A stretch of DNA of 56,863 nt, taken from NCBI GenBank assembly GCA_024697945.1, contig JAILRU010000027.1, positions 1 to 56,863 on the forward strand, in the 5' to 3' direction. Position 1 is the stretch's first letter. The number at the start of each line of letters is the position of its first letter. The notes below the pieces were generated by a model. That model made no database searches. It was not told the DNA's origin and saw only the letters and a list, made by a program, of their open reading frames with translations. The position numbers and the translations under genes were made by a program. This stretch comes from Bacteroidaceae bacterium. Its GTDB lineage: Bacteria; Bacteroidota; Bacteroidia; Bacteroidales; Bacteroidaceae. This document shows, one piece after another, positions 1 to 9,650 of this stretch.

Positions 1-2194
1 GGTGGTGCCGGGCTGGTGGGCAGACAAGATTGTCACCCCGGGCGGTCACGACGGCATGATTGGCAAGAAGGTGGCGTTCAGAGGCGTGCTCTGGTTGACC
101 TACGCGGACGGTTCTGAGGAATGCTTTCCCACGAACCTGAAGGACTGGAAGGCTGGCATATCAGGGCCTGTGAGACATGCCGCCATCTTCGACGGCGAGG
201 ACTATGATGAACGTCAGATGTGGTGGAATAAGGATGATTTGTGTCAGCCAGAACTGAACACGGAGTTTCAAGGTGAGGTGTTCCCGACCGACGGCGCCGA
301 GATTTATCATCGTTGGGACATCGCACTTTCTCCTGTCAAGGCCTATACTTGGAAGGGTGCTACTGGCGCTACCGATGACCAGTACGGCAAGGTTAACATC
401 GTCGAGGAGTTCGCTCCAGGCAAGCCCATGACGGTTCGTCCAGGCGAAACGCTCGTGATTGATTTCGGTCAGAACGCTTCCGCAGTACCTGCTTTCGAGT
501 TCAAGGCAAAGGAAGGCACCGTGCTGACTTGCCTGCCTGCTGAGCTTTTGAATGACGGTAACGGTGCAAAGAGTCGCGGCATGGATGGGCCTGAAGGCAG
601 CTGTCACCGCACTAACCTCCGTATCCCGAACACAGGAATGCAGCTTCACTATACTTTTGCCTTCAATGTTAGATGTCTCTTTGCTCGTCATCCAGGTTAT
701 ACTTATTATACCCCCCGCAGCACCTTCTTCGGCTATCGCTTTTTGTCGATAACAGCCACAGATGAAGTCGTCATCCGCAGAATCATGTCTGTTCCCGTCA
801 CTTCCATCACGAAGGAAATGGAGACAGGCACCATCGAGACAGGCAATGCAGACATCAATAAGCTTATCTCCAACACGGTATGGGGACAACGTTCTAACTA
901 TCTCTCTGTTCCTACCGACTGTCCTCAGCGCAATGAACGTTTAGGTTGGACTGCAGACACACAGGTCTTCACCGAGACAGGCACCTTCTTTGCCAACACA
1001 GACCGCTTCTTCCATAAGTGGATGCGGGACATGCGGGACACGCAATCTCCCACAGGTGCCTTCCCAGGCGTTGCACCTTTGGCACAGTACGGAGCAGGCG
1101 ATGGCAAGGGCAATGGTGACATGATGCGTCTCGGTTGGGCAGATGCAGGCATCATCGTGCCTTGGACCATCTGGAAGCAATTCGGGGACAAAGCCATCGT
1201 TGAAGAGAACTGGGAAGCGATGAACCGTTTCATGGACCATATCTACGAGACGAAGTACGAGCACACGGTCATGACGGGAGAGAACGGCAACTACCAGTGG
1301 GCGGACTGGCTGAGCTATGAGCCTCTGGAAAGTTGCAGCGGGCGCAGTCACGAGAACGGTCAGCCCAAGCCCGAAACGATTGTCTATTGGAACTATCTCA
1401 GTGCCTCATATTGGGCAATGGATGCAGGCATGATGCGCGATATGGCAGGTGCCATTGGTCGCGATACGGCTCCCTACGAGAAGATGCTTGCCGAAGCAAA
1501 GGATTATATAAAAGAAAAGTTCCTCAACAGCGACGGTTCCTTTAAGCTCGACATCCTCAACACGATGCAGACACCTGCCCTCTTCGCCCTCAAGAACAAC
1601 TTGTTGGAAGGTCAGGCAAAGGCAAACATGATAGCTCGGCTCAAGGAGAATTTCCGTCAGCACGACAACTGCCTCCAGACAGGTTTCCTCGGTACGTCCA
1701 TCCTTATGCAGACGCTCACAGACAATGGTATGCAGAACATCGCCTACGAACTCCTCTTCCAACACAAGAACCCGTCGTGGCTCTACTCCGTGGATAATGG
1801 TGCAACGACCATTTGGGAACGCTGGAACAGCTATACTGTGACAGAGGGCATGGGCCCAAGCGGCATGAACAGCTTCAACCACTATGCCTACGGTTGTGTC
1901 TGCCAATGGCTTTGGGAAACGGCAGCCGGCATCGCAGCCGACCCGAAGGAACCCGGCTTCAAGCACATCATCATGAAGCCCGTGCCCGACAAGAGGCTGG
2001 GGCATCTCAAGGCGGAGTACAAGTCGGCAGCAGGCCTCATCAAGAGCGAGTGGCTCTTCATCGGCAAAAACTGGATATGGAAATTCACCATTCCCAAAGG
2101 CGTCACAGCCACCGTCACCCTCCCCTACGAGAAAACCTCGAAGGAGTATCAGGCAGGAACGTACACTATCAGGTGCGACGGAATAAAGTTCTGA
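1..2194 (+). CDS. Alpha-L-rhamnosidase, GH78 family (5' end outside window)
   Basis: Glycoside hydrolase that removes terminal alpha-L-rhamnose from plant or bacterial glycans; family members in Bacteroidales are exported. The reading frame is open at the left edge, so the signal peptide and N-terminal beta domains are missing and 730 residues are visible. The GH78 active-site signature DCPQRNERLGWTAD is at residues 306-319 (D306, E312 and D319 match the catalytic acidic residues of the family). The second conserved Glu is in ATTIWERW near residue 606. The (alpha/alpha)6 barrel spans roughly residues 280-640, followed by a C-terminal beta domain (HIIMKPVPD, GLIKSEW). Two small departures from the consensus: Asn for Asp in PQR(D)E and Ala for Gly in GWTGD. 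The stop is 37 nt before the next gene on the same strand. Confidence 0.93.
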   Translation, partial: VVPGWWADKIVTPGGHDGMIGKKVAFRGVLWLTYADGSEECFPTNLKDWKAGISGPVRHAAIFDGEDYDERQMWWNKDDLCQPELNTEFQGEVFPTDGAEIYHRWDIALSPVKAYTWKGATGATDDQYGKVNIVEEFAPGKPMTVRPGETLVIDFGQNASAVPAFEFKAKEGTVLTCLPAELLNDGNGAKSRGMDGPEGSCHRTNLRIPNTGMQLHYTFAFNVRCLFARHPGYTYYTPRSTFFGYRFLSITATDEVVIRRIMSVPVTSITKEMETGTIETGNADINKLISNTVWGQRSNYLSVPTDCPQRNERLGWTADTQVFTETGTFFANTDRFFHKWMRDMRDTQSPTGAFPGVAPLAQYGAGDGKGNGDMMRLGWADAGIIVPWTIWKQFGDKAIVEENWEAMNRFMDHIYETKYEHTVMTGENGNYQWADWLSYEPLESCSGRSHENGQPKPETIVYWNYLSASYWAMDAGMMRDMAGAIGRDTAPYEKMLAEAKDYIKEKFLNSDGSFKLDILNTMQTPALFALKNNLLEGQAKANMIARLKENFRQHDNCLQTGFLGTSILMQTLTDNGMQNIAYELLFQHKNPSWLYSVDNGATTIWERWNSYTVTEGMGPSGMNSFNHYAYGCVCQWLWETAAGIAADPKEPGFKHIIMKPVPDKRLGHLKAEYKSAAGLIKSEWLFIGKNWIWKFTIPKGVTATVTLPYEKTSKEYQAGTYTIRCDGIKF

Positions 2195-2231
2195 CCTTTG
2201 CCCCGTTCTTATTATTATATAATGTGAAGAT

Positions 2232-4169
2232 ATGCGCCTGCTTCTGTTCCTCTTTTTCATGCTTCTTGCGTCTTCCTTAGCTGCGCAAAAGTATGATTGG
2301 GACGACTTCGTGGAGGAATACACAAGCGACGTGGAACGGGCAGAGGAGGAGGACTTGCAGCTTCACTTGCAGGAACTCAAGGAACTCTCGGAGCATCCGT
2401 TGAACATCAACACAGCCTCCGTCGAGAACCTGCTGCAACTGCCTTTCCTGTCAGAAGCTCAAGTAGAACAGATACACGCCTATATCTACCTGCACGGGCA
2501 GATGCAGACACTTGCTGAATTGCGCCTCGTGCCGCTCATCGACGAAGTGACACGTAGGCGTCTTTCTCTTTTTGTCTATGCCGAGCCGGAACAGCAGAAC
2601 GTCAAAGACAAGTTGTTAGGACATCTTCGTAGTGACTTCTCCACGCGTCTCGATGTGCCGCTCTATTATCGCCTTGGGCAGCAGCAATCGGGTGGCTATC
2701 GCGGAGACCCCCTCTATCATCGCATCCGTTATCAGATAGGGAACAGTAAGCACTTCCAAGTTGGGTTTCGCTTGGAAAAGGATGCAGGTGAACGTTTCTA
2801 TGACAGCTACGGAGCATATGCCATGCTGCATGATGTGGGTATCCTGACGCGAGCTATCGTGGGCGACTATCGTATCGGTTTTGGCGAAGGACTGGTGATG
2901 GGCGGTAGCACTTGGAACAGCAAGAGTACGCCGCCACTCAAGACGCAGGGCGGCATTCGTCCCATGACCAGCAACGACGAGGTGAACTTCCTACGCGGTG
3001 CTGCGGTGACGCTCTCTTTGGGCAAGCATGTCCGTCTGAGTGCCTTTGGTTCTTACCGCAAGCGCGATGCGACACTGACAAACTTAGGAGAGGTGCAGAC
3101 GCTTCTCACTAACGGCTACCATCGGACAAGTACTGAGTGGGAACGACGACGGAACGTGGGCAGTACGGTGCTGGGCGGCAATGTGGAGTGGTACAACAAA
3201 GGCTTCCACTTGGGAGCCACAGGCTATTGGCAGAAGTTCAACCGTGTGCTCAATCCTGGCACCCAGACCTATCGGGCTATTTATCCGAAGGGAGATGCCT
3301 TCGGTGCGATGGGAATTAACTATGGCTACACGCGCTACCGCTTTTCTATTGCCGGCGAGACGGCCTATAGTACTGTAGGCGGAGGCATGGCAACTATCAA
3401 CCGTGCTTCATGGAACATCGGCAGGAACTATGTCCTCTCTGCCATACAACGCTTCTATGCCTATCAGTACTACTCCTTCTACAGCAGTGCCTTGAGCGAG
3501 AACAGTAATGCTCAGAACGAGAGCGGCGTGCTCGTGCATCTGCAAGCAGAGCCGTTGACAGGTCTGCAGCTGACTACATACGTTGACTTCTTCCATAACC
3601 CTTGGCCGCGCTATCGTATGACGCACAGCAGCACGGGTCAGGAGTTCATGCTGCAAGGCATCTATGCCATCTCGCGACAGCATTCCTTGTTGGCACGTTA
3701 TCAGTTGAAACGAAAGGAGAACGGCGACCTCATGGAGCCGCATCATCGCATTAAGCTGCAATGGACTTGCGAGCCTTCGAATCGGTGGCGCTTGCAGACA
3801 ACAGGCTCTTTCCACCACGTATTGGGAAGTAAGGGCTTGATGTTCACTCAAAATGTTCATTATGTACTTGCCAAACCGAGCCTGTCCCTCAATGGACAGT
3901 TAGGCTGGTTCCACACCGACGACTACCTGAGCCGCATCTATGTGCAGCAACCTGCCCTTTATAGCAGTATCTCTTCGGCATCGTACTACGGACACGGCAT
4001 GCTTGGCGTCTTTACTTGTCGCTGGCAAAGCAACAACGGGCGTTGGATGCTCGAAGCACGCTACGGCATGGTGCGCTACTTCGACCGAGATGAGCAAGGC
4101 TCAGGCCTGCAAGCTATCATGAGTCCTTGGAAGAACGACCTGTCGTTTCAGCTGCGGATAAAGATTTAA
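2232..4169 (+). CDS. Helix-hairpin-helix domain outer-membrane protein
   Basis: A 645-residue exported protein. Residues 1-18 form a signal peptide ([19 protein letters not shown]). Residues about 56-110 hold two ComEA-like helix-hairpin-helix repeats ([17 protein letters not shown], then [17 protein letters not shown]). The rest, from about residue 125, is rich in aromatic residues and alternating beta-strand patterns ([25 protein letters not shown]) typical of an outer-membrane barrel, and ends in RIKI. This two-part architecture is widespread in Bacteroidetes but its function is not established. DNA binding is suggested only by the HHH motif. Its last 53 nt overlap the 3' end of lgt on the other strand, an unusual convergent overlap of coding sequence. 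Confidence 0.8.
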   Translation: MRLLLFLFFMLLASSLAAQKYDWDDFVEEYTSDVERAEEEDLQLHLQELKELSEHPLNINTASVENLLQLPFLSEAQVEQIHAYIYLHGQMQTLAELRLVPLIDEVTRRRLSLFVYAEPEQQNVKDKLLGHLRSDFSTRLDVPLYYRLGQQQSGGYRGDPLYHRIRYQIGNSKHFQVGFRLEKDAGERFYDSYGAYAMLHDVGILTRAIVGDYRIGFGEGLVMGGSTWNSKSTPPLKTQGGIRPMTSNDEVNFLRGAAVTLSLGKHVRLSAFGSYRKRDATLTNLGEVQTLLTNGYHRTSTEWERRRNVGSTVLGGNVEWYNKGFHLGATGYWQKFNRVLNPGTQTYRAIYPKGDAFGAMGINYGYTRYRFSIAGETAYSTVGGGMATINRASWNIGRNYVLSAIQRFYAYQYYSFYSSALSENSNAQNESGVLVHLQAEPLTGLQLTTYVDFFHNPWPRYRMTHSSTGQEFMLQGIYAISRQHSLLARYQLKRKENGDLMEPHHRIKLQWTCEPSNRWRLQTTGSFHHVLGSKGLMFTQNVHYVLAKPSLSLNGQLGWFHTDDYLSRIYVQQPALYSSISSASYYGHGMLGVFTCRWQSNNGRWMLEARYGMVRYFDRDEQGSGLQAIMSPWKNDLSFQLRIKI

Positions 4170-4965
4170 TCATACACCAAATCCCTAACACAACAAACGG
4201 CACGGAGAGGAGTTGGCCCATGTTGAAAAGCATGCCTTCCTCGAAAGCCTCCTGATTTTCCTTTGTATATTCGATGAAGATACGGCTGGTGAAGATCAGG
4301 AAGAGACAGAGTCCGAAGAAGAAACCCGTACCTACCCTCTTGGGATAGCGGCGGTAGAAGAACCAGTGAATGCCAAAGAAGATGGCATAACAGATGGCTT
4401 CGTAGAGCTGCCCGGGATGCCGAGGCAGCATATCAACCCTTTCAAAGATGAATGCCCAAGGCACGTCTGTAGGGCGACCGATAATCTCTGAATTCATCAA
4501 GTTGCCGAGTCTTATGGCGCAGGCACAGATAGGGGTGACGATGGCTACGTTGTCGAGCACATGCAGGAACCGCAACTTCACGTGCTTGGCATACAGCCAA
4601 AGAGCAATCATCAGGCCAAGTGTGCCACCATGACTGGCGAGCCCTTCAAAACCGGTAAACTTCCATCCTTCTCCAGGAACATTGCGCATAGGCAACACCA
4701 TCTCGAGTGGGTGAGACAGGTAGTAGCCTGGCTCATAGAAAAGACAATGCCCAAGGCGTGCTCCGATGAGGATGCCAAGGAAGCAGTACATGAACATCGG
4801 TTCGAATTGTTCCTCGCTTATCTTCTGCTGCCTATAGAGCTGGTGCATGAGCAGGTAAACGCTTATGAGTCCAATTGCCCAGCATAGCGAGTACCATCGT
4901 ATGGCAAAGAAGCCCAAATCGAGCGCAACGATGTCAGGATTCCAGTTGATGAATAGAATGTCCAT
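4117..4965 (-). CDS. lgt: Prolipoprotein diacylglyceryl transferase Lgt
   Basis: Inner-membrane enzyme that transfers diacylglycerol from phosphatidylglycerol to the lipobox Cys of prolipoproteins, the first step of lipoprotein maturation. Visible marks: [10 protein letters not shown] near the N-terminus, [10 protein letters not shown] (the conserved HGG loop), the Lgt signature [24 protein letters not shown], and about seven hydrophobic segments. I use the ATG at 4965; a TTG two codons upstream is also in frame but lies in a heptamer repeat. The last ~17 residues ([15 protein letters not shown]) are encoded antisense to the end of the HHH protein gene and look non-conserved. It follows ychF on the minus strand. 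Confidence 0.93.
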   Translation of the reverse strand: MDILFINWNPDIVALDLGFFAIRWYSLCWAIGLISVYLLMHQLYRQQKISEEQFEPMFMYCFLGILIGARLGHCLFYEPGYYLSHPLEMVLPMRNVPGEGWKFTGFEGLASHGGTLGLMIALWLYAKHVKLRFLHVLDNVAIVTPICACAIRLGNLMNSEIIGRPTDVPWAFIFERVDMLPRHPGQLYEAICYAIFFGIHWFFYRRYPKRVGTGFFFGLCLFLIFTSRIFIEYTKENQEAFEEGMLFNMGQLLSVPFVVLGIWCMIKSLSAAETTGRSSKDS

Positions 4966-4991
4966 TGTCAATTATCCATTATCAATTGATT
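4964..4991. repeat. Heptamer repeat array between lgt and ychF
   Basis: Four tandem 7-nt units related to ATTATCA run without interruption. The array lies just upstream of the lgt start, in the 31-nt gap to the ychF stop. Confidence 0.75.
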
Positions 4992-4996
4992 CAATG

Positions 4997-6094
4997 CTAA
5001 ACGTTGAATCTAAAATGCATAATGTCGCCGTCCTGCACCACATAGTCCTTACCTTCCACACTCATCTTGCCGGCTTCGCGGACAGCAGCCTCACTTCCAT
5101 ATTGAATATAGTCCTCATACTTGATGACTTCGGCGCGGATGAAGCCTTTTTCGAAGTCTGTATGGATGACACCAGCGCATTGAGGTGCCTTCCAACCGCG
5201 GCGGAAAGTCCAGGCCTTGACCTCCATTTCGCCAGCTGTGATGAAGGTCTGCAAGGTAAGCAGGTGGTAGATGGCTTTGATGAGGCGGTTACAGCCGCTC
5301 TCCGTCAGGCCGAGGTCTTCCAGAAACATCTGCTTCTCTTCGTAGGTCTCGAGTTCAGCGATGTCGGCTTCCGTCTGGGCAGAGATAATCAGCATCTCGG
5401 CATCCTCGCCCTCGATAGCCTTTGCAACGGCTTCCGTATAGGCATTCCCTGTAGCAGCCGAGGCATCATCGACGTTGCAGACATACAGCACGGGTTTGGT
5501 TGTGAGCAGGAAGAGACTGCTTGCAGCAGCCAGTTCGTCCTCGGTCTCGAAGGTGACACTTCGGGCACTGAGGCCTTTGTTGAGAGCGTCTTGGTAACGG
5601 AGGAGGACATCAAGTTCAATCTTTGCCTGCTTGTCGCCGCCCACGCGAGCTTGCTTCTCCACCTTCTTGATGCGGTTCTCGATAGTTTCCAAGTCCTTGA
5701 TTTGCAGTTCTGCATCAATAATCTCCTTGTCACGAACAGGATTGACACTGCCATCAACGTGCACGATACCATCATTGTCGAAACAGCGCAGCACGTGTAT
5801 GATAGCGTCACACTCGCGGATGTTGGCAAGGAACTGGTTACCCAGTCCTTCGCCCTTGCTGGCACCTTTCACCAGGCCTGCAATATCAACGATGTCGCAC
5901 ACGGCAGGCACGATGCGTCCAGGGTGCACGAGTTCGGCGAGTTTGGTCAGTCGCTCGTCAGGAACAGTGACCTGTCCCATCTGTGCGTCAATGGTACAGA
6001 AGGGGAAGTTCGCTGCCTGCGCCTTAGCGCTCGACAGACAGTTAAAGAGGGTTGACTTGCCTACATTAGGCAGTCCTACTATGCCAGCTTTCAT
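4997..6094 (-). CDS. ychF: Redox-regulated P-loop ATPase YchF/Obg-like
   Basis: Conserved Obg-family NTPase (OLA1 in eukaryotes) that binds ATP rather than GTP, associates with ribosomes and is linked to stress responses. The 365-residue length matches the family. The P-loop is GLPNVGKST at residues 7-15, followed by NFPFCTID (switch region), DIVDIAGLVKGASKGEGLGNQFL (G3 with the GAS loop), a coiled-coil insert (about residues 130-205), and a C-terminal TGS domain ending in GKDYVVQDGDIMHFRF. It lies between the Rid-family gene and lgt, all on the minus strand. Confidence 0.96.
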   Translation of the reverse strand: MKAGIVGLPNVGKSTLFNCLSSAKAQAANFPFCTIDAQMGQVTVPDERLTKLAELVHPGRIVPAVCDIVDIAGLVKGASKGEGLGNQFLANIRECDAIIHVLRCFDNDGIVHVDGSVNPVRDKEIIDAELQIKDLETIENRIKKVEKQARVGGDKQAKIELDVLLRYQDALNKGLSARSVTFETEDELAAASSLFLLTTKPVLYVCNVDDASAATGNAYTEAVAKAIEGEDAEMLIISAQTEADIAELETYEEKQMFLEDLGLTESGCNRLIKAIYHLLTLQTFITAGEMEVKAWTFRRGWKAPQCAGVIHTDFEKGFIRAEVIKYEDYIQYGSEAAVREAGKMSVEGKDYVVQDGDIMHFRFNV

Positions 6095-6123
6095 CTCACA
6101 TTTACCATTTAATCATTTACTTA

Positions 6124-7272
6124 TCAGAAATCCTTGAAGCTGTCGTTCTTTGCGGGCTGTATCGCAATGCATTCCATTTCGATGAGCCAGGCGGGACGGC
6201 AAACTGGAGCCAGCGTGAAGACGGTCGGGATGTTAGGGTATTTCTCCTGGAACATGCTGCGGACAGTCTCGAAGTCAGACCCATCGCGAAGATAGACAAT
6301 GATTTGTGCAGCATTGTCCATCGTCATACCTGCCTCTTCAAGTAGTTTTCCTACGTTCTCCCACATACGCTGGGTCTGCTTCACGATGTCACCCTCATAC
6401 ATGACCTCGCCCTTCATGTTGATGCTTGCTGTGCCAGAGATAATAGCATGGTTGCGGTCACCGAATTGCAACAGAGTGCCTCGCTCGAAGGTGACTCCAT
6501 ACTCGCTGGTACGGTTCAGATGCGTTGTGGCATAGAGATAGCGTTGCTGCTCAGGCTTGAAGCCCTTGAGGGCATAGCATCCCAACTGTATCAGGGCCTT
6601 TGGGTCGGCAGGATTGCCGCCGATGCCTGTCGAGGCGATATAGTGAGTCTCAGGTACCAGACCGTGCCCAGCGAAGTTTTCCCAGCGTGCTACGACAAGG
6701 CCCTTGTACTGCGTATCGACGTCTCGGACGAAGAACCATGTGCGGATGCAGTTGTCTTCCAAGGTCATATCGTAGTCCTCGAGGAGCTTTGCATAATTCA
6801 CGAGCAGATGTTCCGTCTGTCCGTAGCTACTCCCTTCGTCTGTCGTCATACCCATTGTCCAAATATGCTCGTAGCCGTTGTGGCGAATGATGGTAGAGCG
6901 CAGGGTGTCGGCAATTGGGATGACCTCCGTGCCGCGTTGCAGGTAAATCCACTGAGCCACTTTACTGTTGTCGAGTGGCGGTTGCTGAATGTAAGAGACG
7001 GTGCAGCTGTCGTCCAGACCCATGAGGGGACGCTGATTGGTGGCATCCGAGAGGAAGTAGCGCTTGAAGACGGATTTGGCTCCAGTCATATCAGCCAAGC
7101 CCATCAGATGAGCTTCAGCCTGACATATGCGGCGAAACTGTCCTTGGAACGCCTCGCCACGCGGTTCAACGTGCAGCATGGCGTGCCACTCCGCCGTTTT
7201 CCCCTCTGGCTCATAAGCCATCAGTTCGATAGTAGCACCCAGATTTTCCAGGTATATTTTCTTAAATTGCAT
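6124..7272 (-). CDS. Two-domain Rid/YjgF superfamily protein (FkbO/Hyg5-like)
   Basis: A 382-residue cytosolic protein. The C-terminal ~130 residues have a Rid/YjgF fold (NHAIISGTASIN, QTQRMWENVGKLLEEAGMT, VYLRDGSDFETVRSMF). The N-terminal part resembles the pseudo-symmetrical half seen in chorismatase-like proteins of the FkbO/Hyg5 group (RGEAFQGQF, LLVNYAKLLEDYDMT, RTWFFVRDVD). Standard RidA proteins are about 130 residues, so this is a duplicated form. Bacteroidales carry such proteins without a proven substrate. Imine hydrolysis and chorismate-type chemistry are both inference. It starts a minus-strand run with ychF and lgt, behind a good promoter at 7297-7304. Confidence 0.75.
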   Translation of the reverse strand: MQFKKIYLENLGATIELMAYEPEGKTAEWHAMLHVEPRGEAFQGQFRRICQAEAHLMGLADMTGAKSVFKRYFLSDATNQRPLMGLDDSCTVSYIQQPPLDNSKVAQWIYLQRGTEVIPIADTLRSTIIRHNGYEHIWTMGMTTDEGSSYGQTEHLLVNYAKLLEDYDMTLEDNCIRTWFFVRDVDTQYKGLVVARWENFAGHGLVPETHYIASTGIGGNPADPKALIQLGCYALKGFKPEQQRYLYATTHLNRTSEYGVTFERGTLLQFGDRNHAIISGTASINMKGEVMYEGDIVKQTQRMWENVGKLLEEAGMTMDNAAQIIVYLRDGSDFETVRSMFQEKYPNIPTVFTLAPVCRPAWLIEMECIAIQPAKNDSFKDF

Positions 7273-7296
7273 AGTGCGTTTTTATAATATTGGGTG

Positions 7297-7304
7297 CAAA
7301 GGTA
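7297..7304 (-). promoter_or_regulatory. Promoter -7 box (TACCTTTG) for the Rid-ychF-lgt run
   Basis: TACCTTTG on the minus strand matches the Bacteroidetes -7 consensus TAnnTTTG, 25 nt before the ATG at 7272. No clear TTTG at -33; a heptamer array occupies that position. Confidence 0.7.
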
Positions 7305-7320
7305 CGAAAAAAAGTTTATA

Positions 7321-7348
7321 ATTCTCCATTCTTTACTCTTCATTCTTC
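7321..7348. repeat. Heptamer array between divergent promoters
   Basis: Four 7-nt units of the ATTCTTC type lie between the -7 box at 7297-7304 (minus) and the one at 7358-7365 (plus). They fill the -33 regions of both promoters. Confidence 0.65.
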
Positions 7349-7357
7349 ATTTTTTTG

Positions 7358-7365
7358 TATCTTTG
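7358..7365 (+). promoter_or_regulatory. Promoter -7 box (TATCTTTG) for the secreted esterase
   Basis: TATCTTTG matches TAnnTTTG and lies 22 nt before the chosen ATG at 7388, implying a leader of about 15 nt. Confidence 0.7.
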
Positions 7366-7387
7366 TGGCAAAAATCAAGAAAAACCT

Positions 7388-8242
7388 ATGAAAAGAAATT
7401 TATTTGCAGCCTTGCTGCTTTTGCTCTCCCTGCCATTGGCAGCGGGGCGCATCGTGACGGACTCTTTGAAGAGCCAAATCCTTGGGGCCAACGTAACTTT
7501 TAATGTCTATCTGCCTGACGGATTCGACAGAAATCAGGACCAACACTATCCCGTCATCTACCTCCTGCACGGCCTGAGTGACGACTACCGTGCCTGGCGT
7601 GACCGTGGTCAGATGCAGACCGTCGTGGATGAACTCATCGGCTCTGGAGAGTGTGTGCCCGTTATTATCATCATGCCCAATGCTGGTGGCCCTGACACGC
7701 ACAATACGTGGAACGGCTACTTCAACATGCCTGGCTGGAGCTACGAGGACTTTTTCTTCCAGGAGTTCCTGCCCACTGCCGAGAAGAAGTATCGCGCTGT
7801 GGGCGACAAGCAGCACCGTGCCGTGATGGGACTTTCTATGGGCGGTGGTGGCAGTACTGTCTATTGCCAGAGGCATCCGGATATGTTCTCGTCCTGCTAT
7901 GCCATGAGTCCGTGGCTCGATAACGAAGGCAACAATGTCGGACCTGGCGGCGAGAAGGACAAGCGCTACTATGTCTGTGAGGCTGTGAAGGAGCACAGCG
8001 CCCTGCGTTTCGTAGAGCAGGCGAACGATACCACTAAGGAGAAATTGCGTACTGTGAAGTGGTTTTTCGACTGCGGTGACGATGATTTCCTTTTCGACCA
8101 AAGCGTTCGCATGCACCAGCTGATGCGCGCTGCCCGCATCCATGACGAGCTGCGCATTCGCAATGGCGTTCACAACTGGGAGTACTGGCATCAGGCACTC
8201 CGCATAGCATTGCCCTACGCCTCCCGCAACTTCGGAAAGTAA
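7388..8242 (+). CDS. Secreted alpha/beta-hydrolase esterase (FrmB/feruloyl-esterase-like)
   Basis: A 284-residue exported esterase of the D-family that includes S-formylglutathione hydrolase, antigen 85 and feruloyl esterases. The signal peptide is MKRNLFAALLLLLSLPLAAG. I chose the ATG at 7388 because the in-frame Met at 7355 lies inside the promoter and would bury the signal peptide. The oxyanion region is YLLHGLSDDYRAW, the nucleophile S150 is in GLSMGGGG, a likely catalytic Asp is in DCGDDDF, and the His is in NGVHNWEYWHQAL. The stop is one base from the stop of the convergent SGNH gene. Removal of ester decorations from glycans fits the neighbours but the substrate is unknown. Confidence 0.85.
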   Translation: MKRNLFAALLLLLSLPLAAGRIVTDSLKSQILGANVTFNVYLPDGFDRNQDQHYPVIYLLHGLSDDYRAWRDRGQMQTVVDELIGSGECVPVIIIMPNAGGPDTHNTWNGYFNMPGWSYEDFFFQEFLPTAEKKYRAVGDKQHRAVMGLSMGGGGSTVYCQRHPDMFSSCYAMSPWLDNEGNNVGPGGEKDKRYYVCEAVKEHSALRFVEQANDTTKEKLRTVKWFFDCGDDDFLFDQSVRMHQLMRAARIHDELRIRNGVHNWEYWHQALRIALPYASRNFGK

Positions 8243-8243
8243 A

Positions 8244-9623
8244 CTATAACTTCCTCAATTGGAAGTGATGTTTGCGAGGCTTGTTCAGCTCGTAGATGCG
8301 GTCGATGAGGCATTCCATTTCCTGACGGTATGCTTCGCGCACTTCGGGGTGAACCATTTGGTCGTATGTACCCTTCTTACTTGCTAACCAAGAGTTGTTC
8401 TTGCAAAGCTCTCGGAACTTCTGTGCGCCTTGCTCCGTATTGTCATTGAGGTGCCCCGCTGGCATCATGAAGTCGTAGTTGACCCATGCCCATTCGCGGA
8501 ACCGGCGTTCCACGTCCCAACGCGTCTCGTTCAATGCCATCACCGTCAGTGCCTGCTGGTACTGCGGTGTGTGTCGATAGGCGGAAAGGTTGATGCCGCG
8601 TTGGAGCGTGGCGGCAGAGAGGGTGTCAATGACGATGTTGTCGATGGTCAGTTCGTAGCGTCCGCCTGTCAGTCCTTTGACGGTCAGATGTTCGTCGCTC
8701 AGGTCATCGATAAAAGACGGGATGACCCGTGTGACTTGTGCTGCGCCGTGATTGAAGCCCCAGCCGTGTGCGATGGTGTCGAGGGGGTAGGGCAGGGACG
8801 CGGCTAGATAGTCGAACTCAAGGCCGTCTGCCGTCCGCTTCACCTTTGAGATGCGGCAGTTGTCGCTCTTCGTCGCCTTGCCGCTTGTCGCATTCAACTC
8901 CATGTCGGCCACCTTCTTTCCCACCATGCCCTGTGCTTGGAGGAAGAGGTATGCCATCGCCATGTGTCCGTCATTGTCTGGGTGGATGCGGTCGTTGCCG
9001 ATGATGGTGAACGTTGGGTCAGTCTCTTGCTGCTTCATGTTCATTGCCACCATCGGGGCGTTGAAGTCGAGGAACTCCCATCCGTTTCTGCTGGCAGCTT
9101 CTTTCTGGACGGCGATGACGCGCTGCATGTTGTCGTTCTTGCGTGCGAAGATGTCGTCGTTGAAGGTGGACGTCTGGTCGTAGGGCGACGTGCCAATCAT
9201 GATGGTGCGCACGCCTTTCAGTGTCTTCAGTTTCTCTTCGCAGCGGGCGAACCATTCTTTTGCCTCCTCGAACTTGCGGCGGGCAAAGGCAGCAGAATCA
9301 GCACCATTGTACTCGTAGTAACCCGTGTCGTTTATTCCGAAAGTAAAGGTCAGGACAGACGGGTTCTTCGAGAGCACATCATCGTCGAAGCGAGCCAGAA
9401 TCTCTTTCGCCGTATCGCCGCCAACGCCGCAGTTTGCCATCCAGAGGCGCATCTGGGGGTAGTGCGTCATGTAGTAGAGCCAGATGTAGCTGTGGTAGTG
9501 TCCGCCGTCGGTGATGCTGTTGCCGACAAACGTCACACGGTCACCCTTCTGAAAAGGCGCAATGGTCTGCGCCTGTATCAGGGCGCAGACCATCAAGATG
9601 AGTGACATGAGGATTTTCTTCAT
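8244..9623 (-). CDS. SGNH/GDSL-family esterase, exported
   Basis: A 459-residue protein with a signal peptide (MKKILMSLILMVCALIQAQ) and the four SGNH blocks: GNSITDG with nucleophile S36, NCGVGGDT with the Gly, TFGIND with the Asn, and DRIHPDNDGH with the Asp/His pair. The C-terminal ~200 residues form an extra, partly helical region seen in other Bacteroidales carbohydrate esterases. It lies directly after the sialidase-metallopeptidase gene and a small peptide gene on the same strand, so a role in removing O-acetyl groups from sialic acid or other mucin sugars is a reasonable inference. The substrate cannot be read from sequence. Confidence 0.87.
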   Translation of the reverse strand: MKKILMSLILMVCALIQAQTIAPFQKGDRVTFVGNSITDGGHYHSYIWLYYMTHYPQMRLWMANCGVGGDTAKEILARFDDDVLSKNPSVLTFTFGINDTGYYEYNGADSAAFARRKFEEAKEWFARCEEKLKTLKGVRTIMIGTSPYDQTSTFNDDIFARKNDNMQRVIAVQKEAASRNGWEFLDFNAPMVAMNMKQQETDPTFTIIGNDRIHPDNDGHMAMAYLFLQAQGMVGKKVADMELNATSGKATKSDNCRISKVKRTADGLEFDYLAASLPYPLDTIAHGWGFNHGAAQVTRVIPSFIDDLSDEHLTVKGLTGGRYELTIDNIVIDTLSAATLQRGINLSAYRHTPQYQQALTVMALNETRWDVERRFREWAWVNYDFMMPAGHLNDNTEQGAQKFRELCKNNSWLASKKGTYDQMVHPEVREAYRQEMECLIDRIYELNKPRKHHFQLRKL

Positions 9624-9650
9624 GTGTCAGGTTCAATTATATGTCAGAGA

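Noticed and set aside
4865..6055. Long plus-strand open frame of 396 codons opposite ychF
   Set aside because: It mirrors ychF, which has all GTPase motifs. The frame is open because of codon bias on the other strand.
7355..7387. Upstream Met start for the secreted esterase
   Set aside because: It overlaps the promoter -7 box and would put eleven residues before an otherwise perfect signal peptide.
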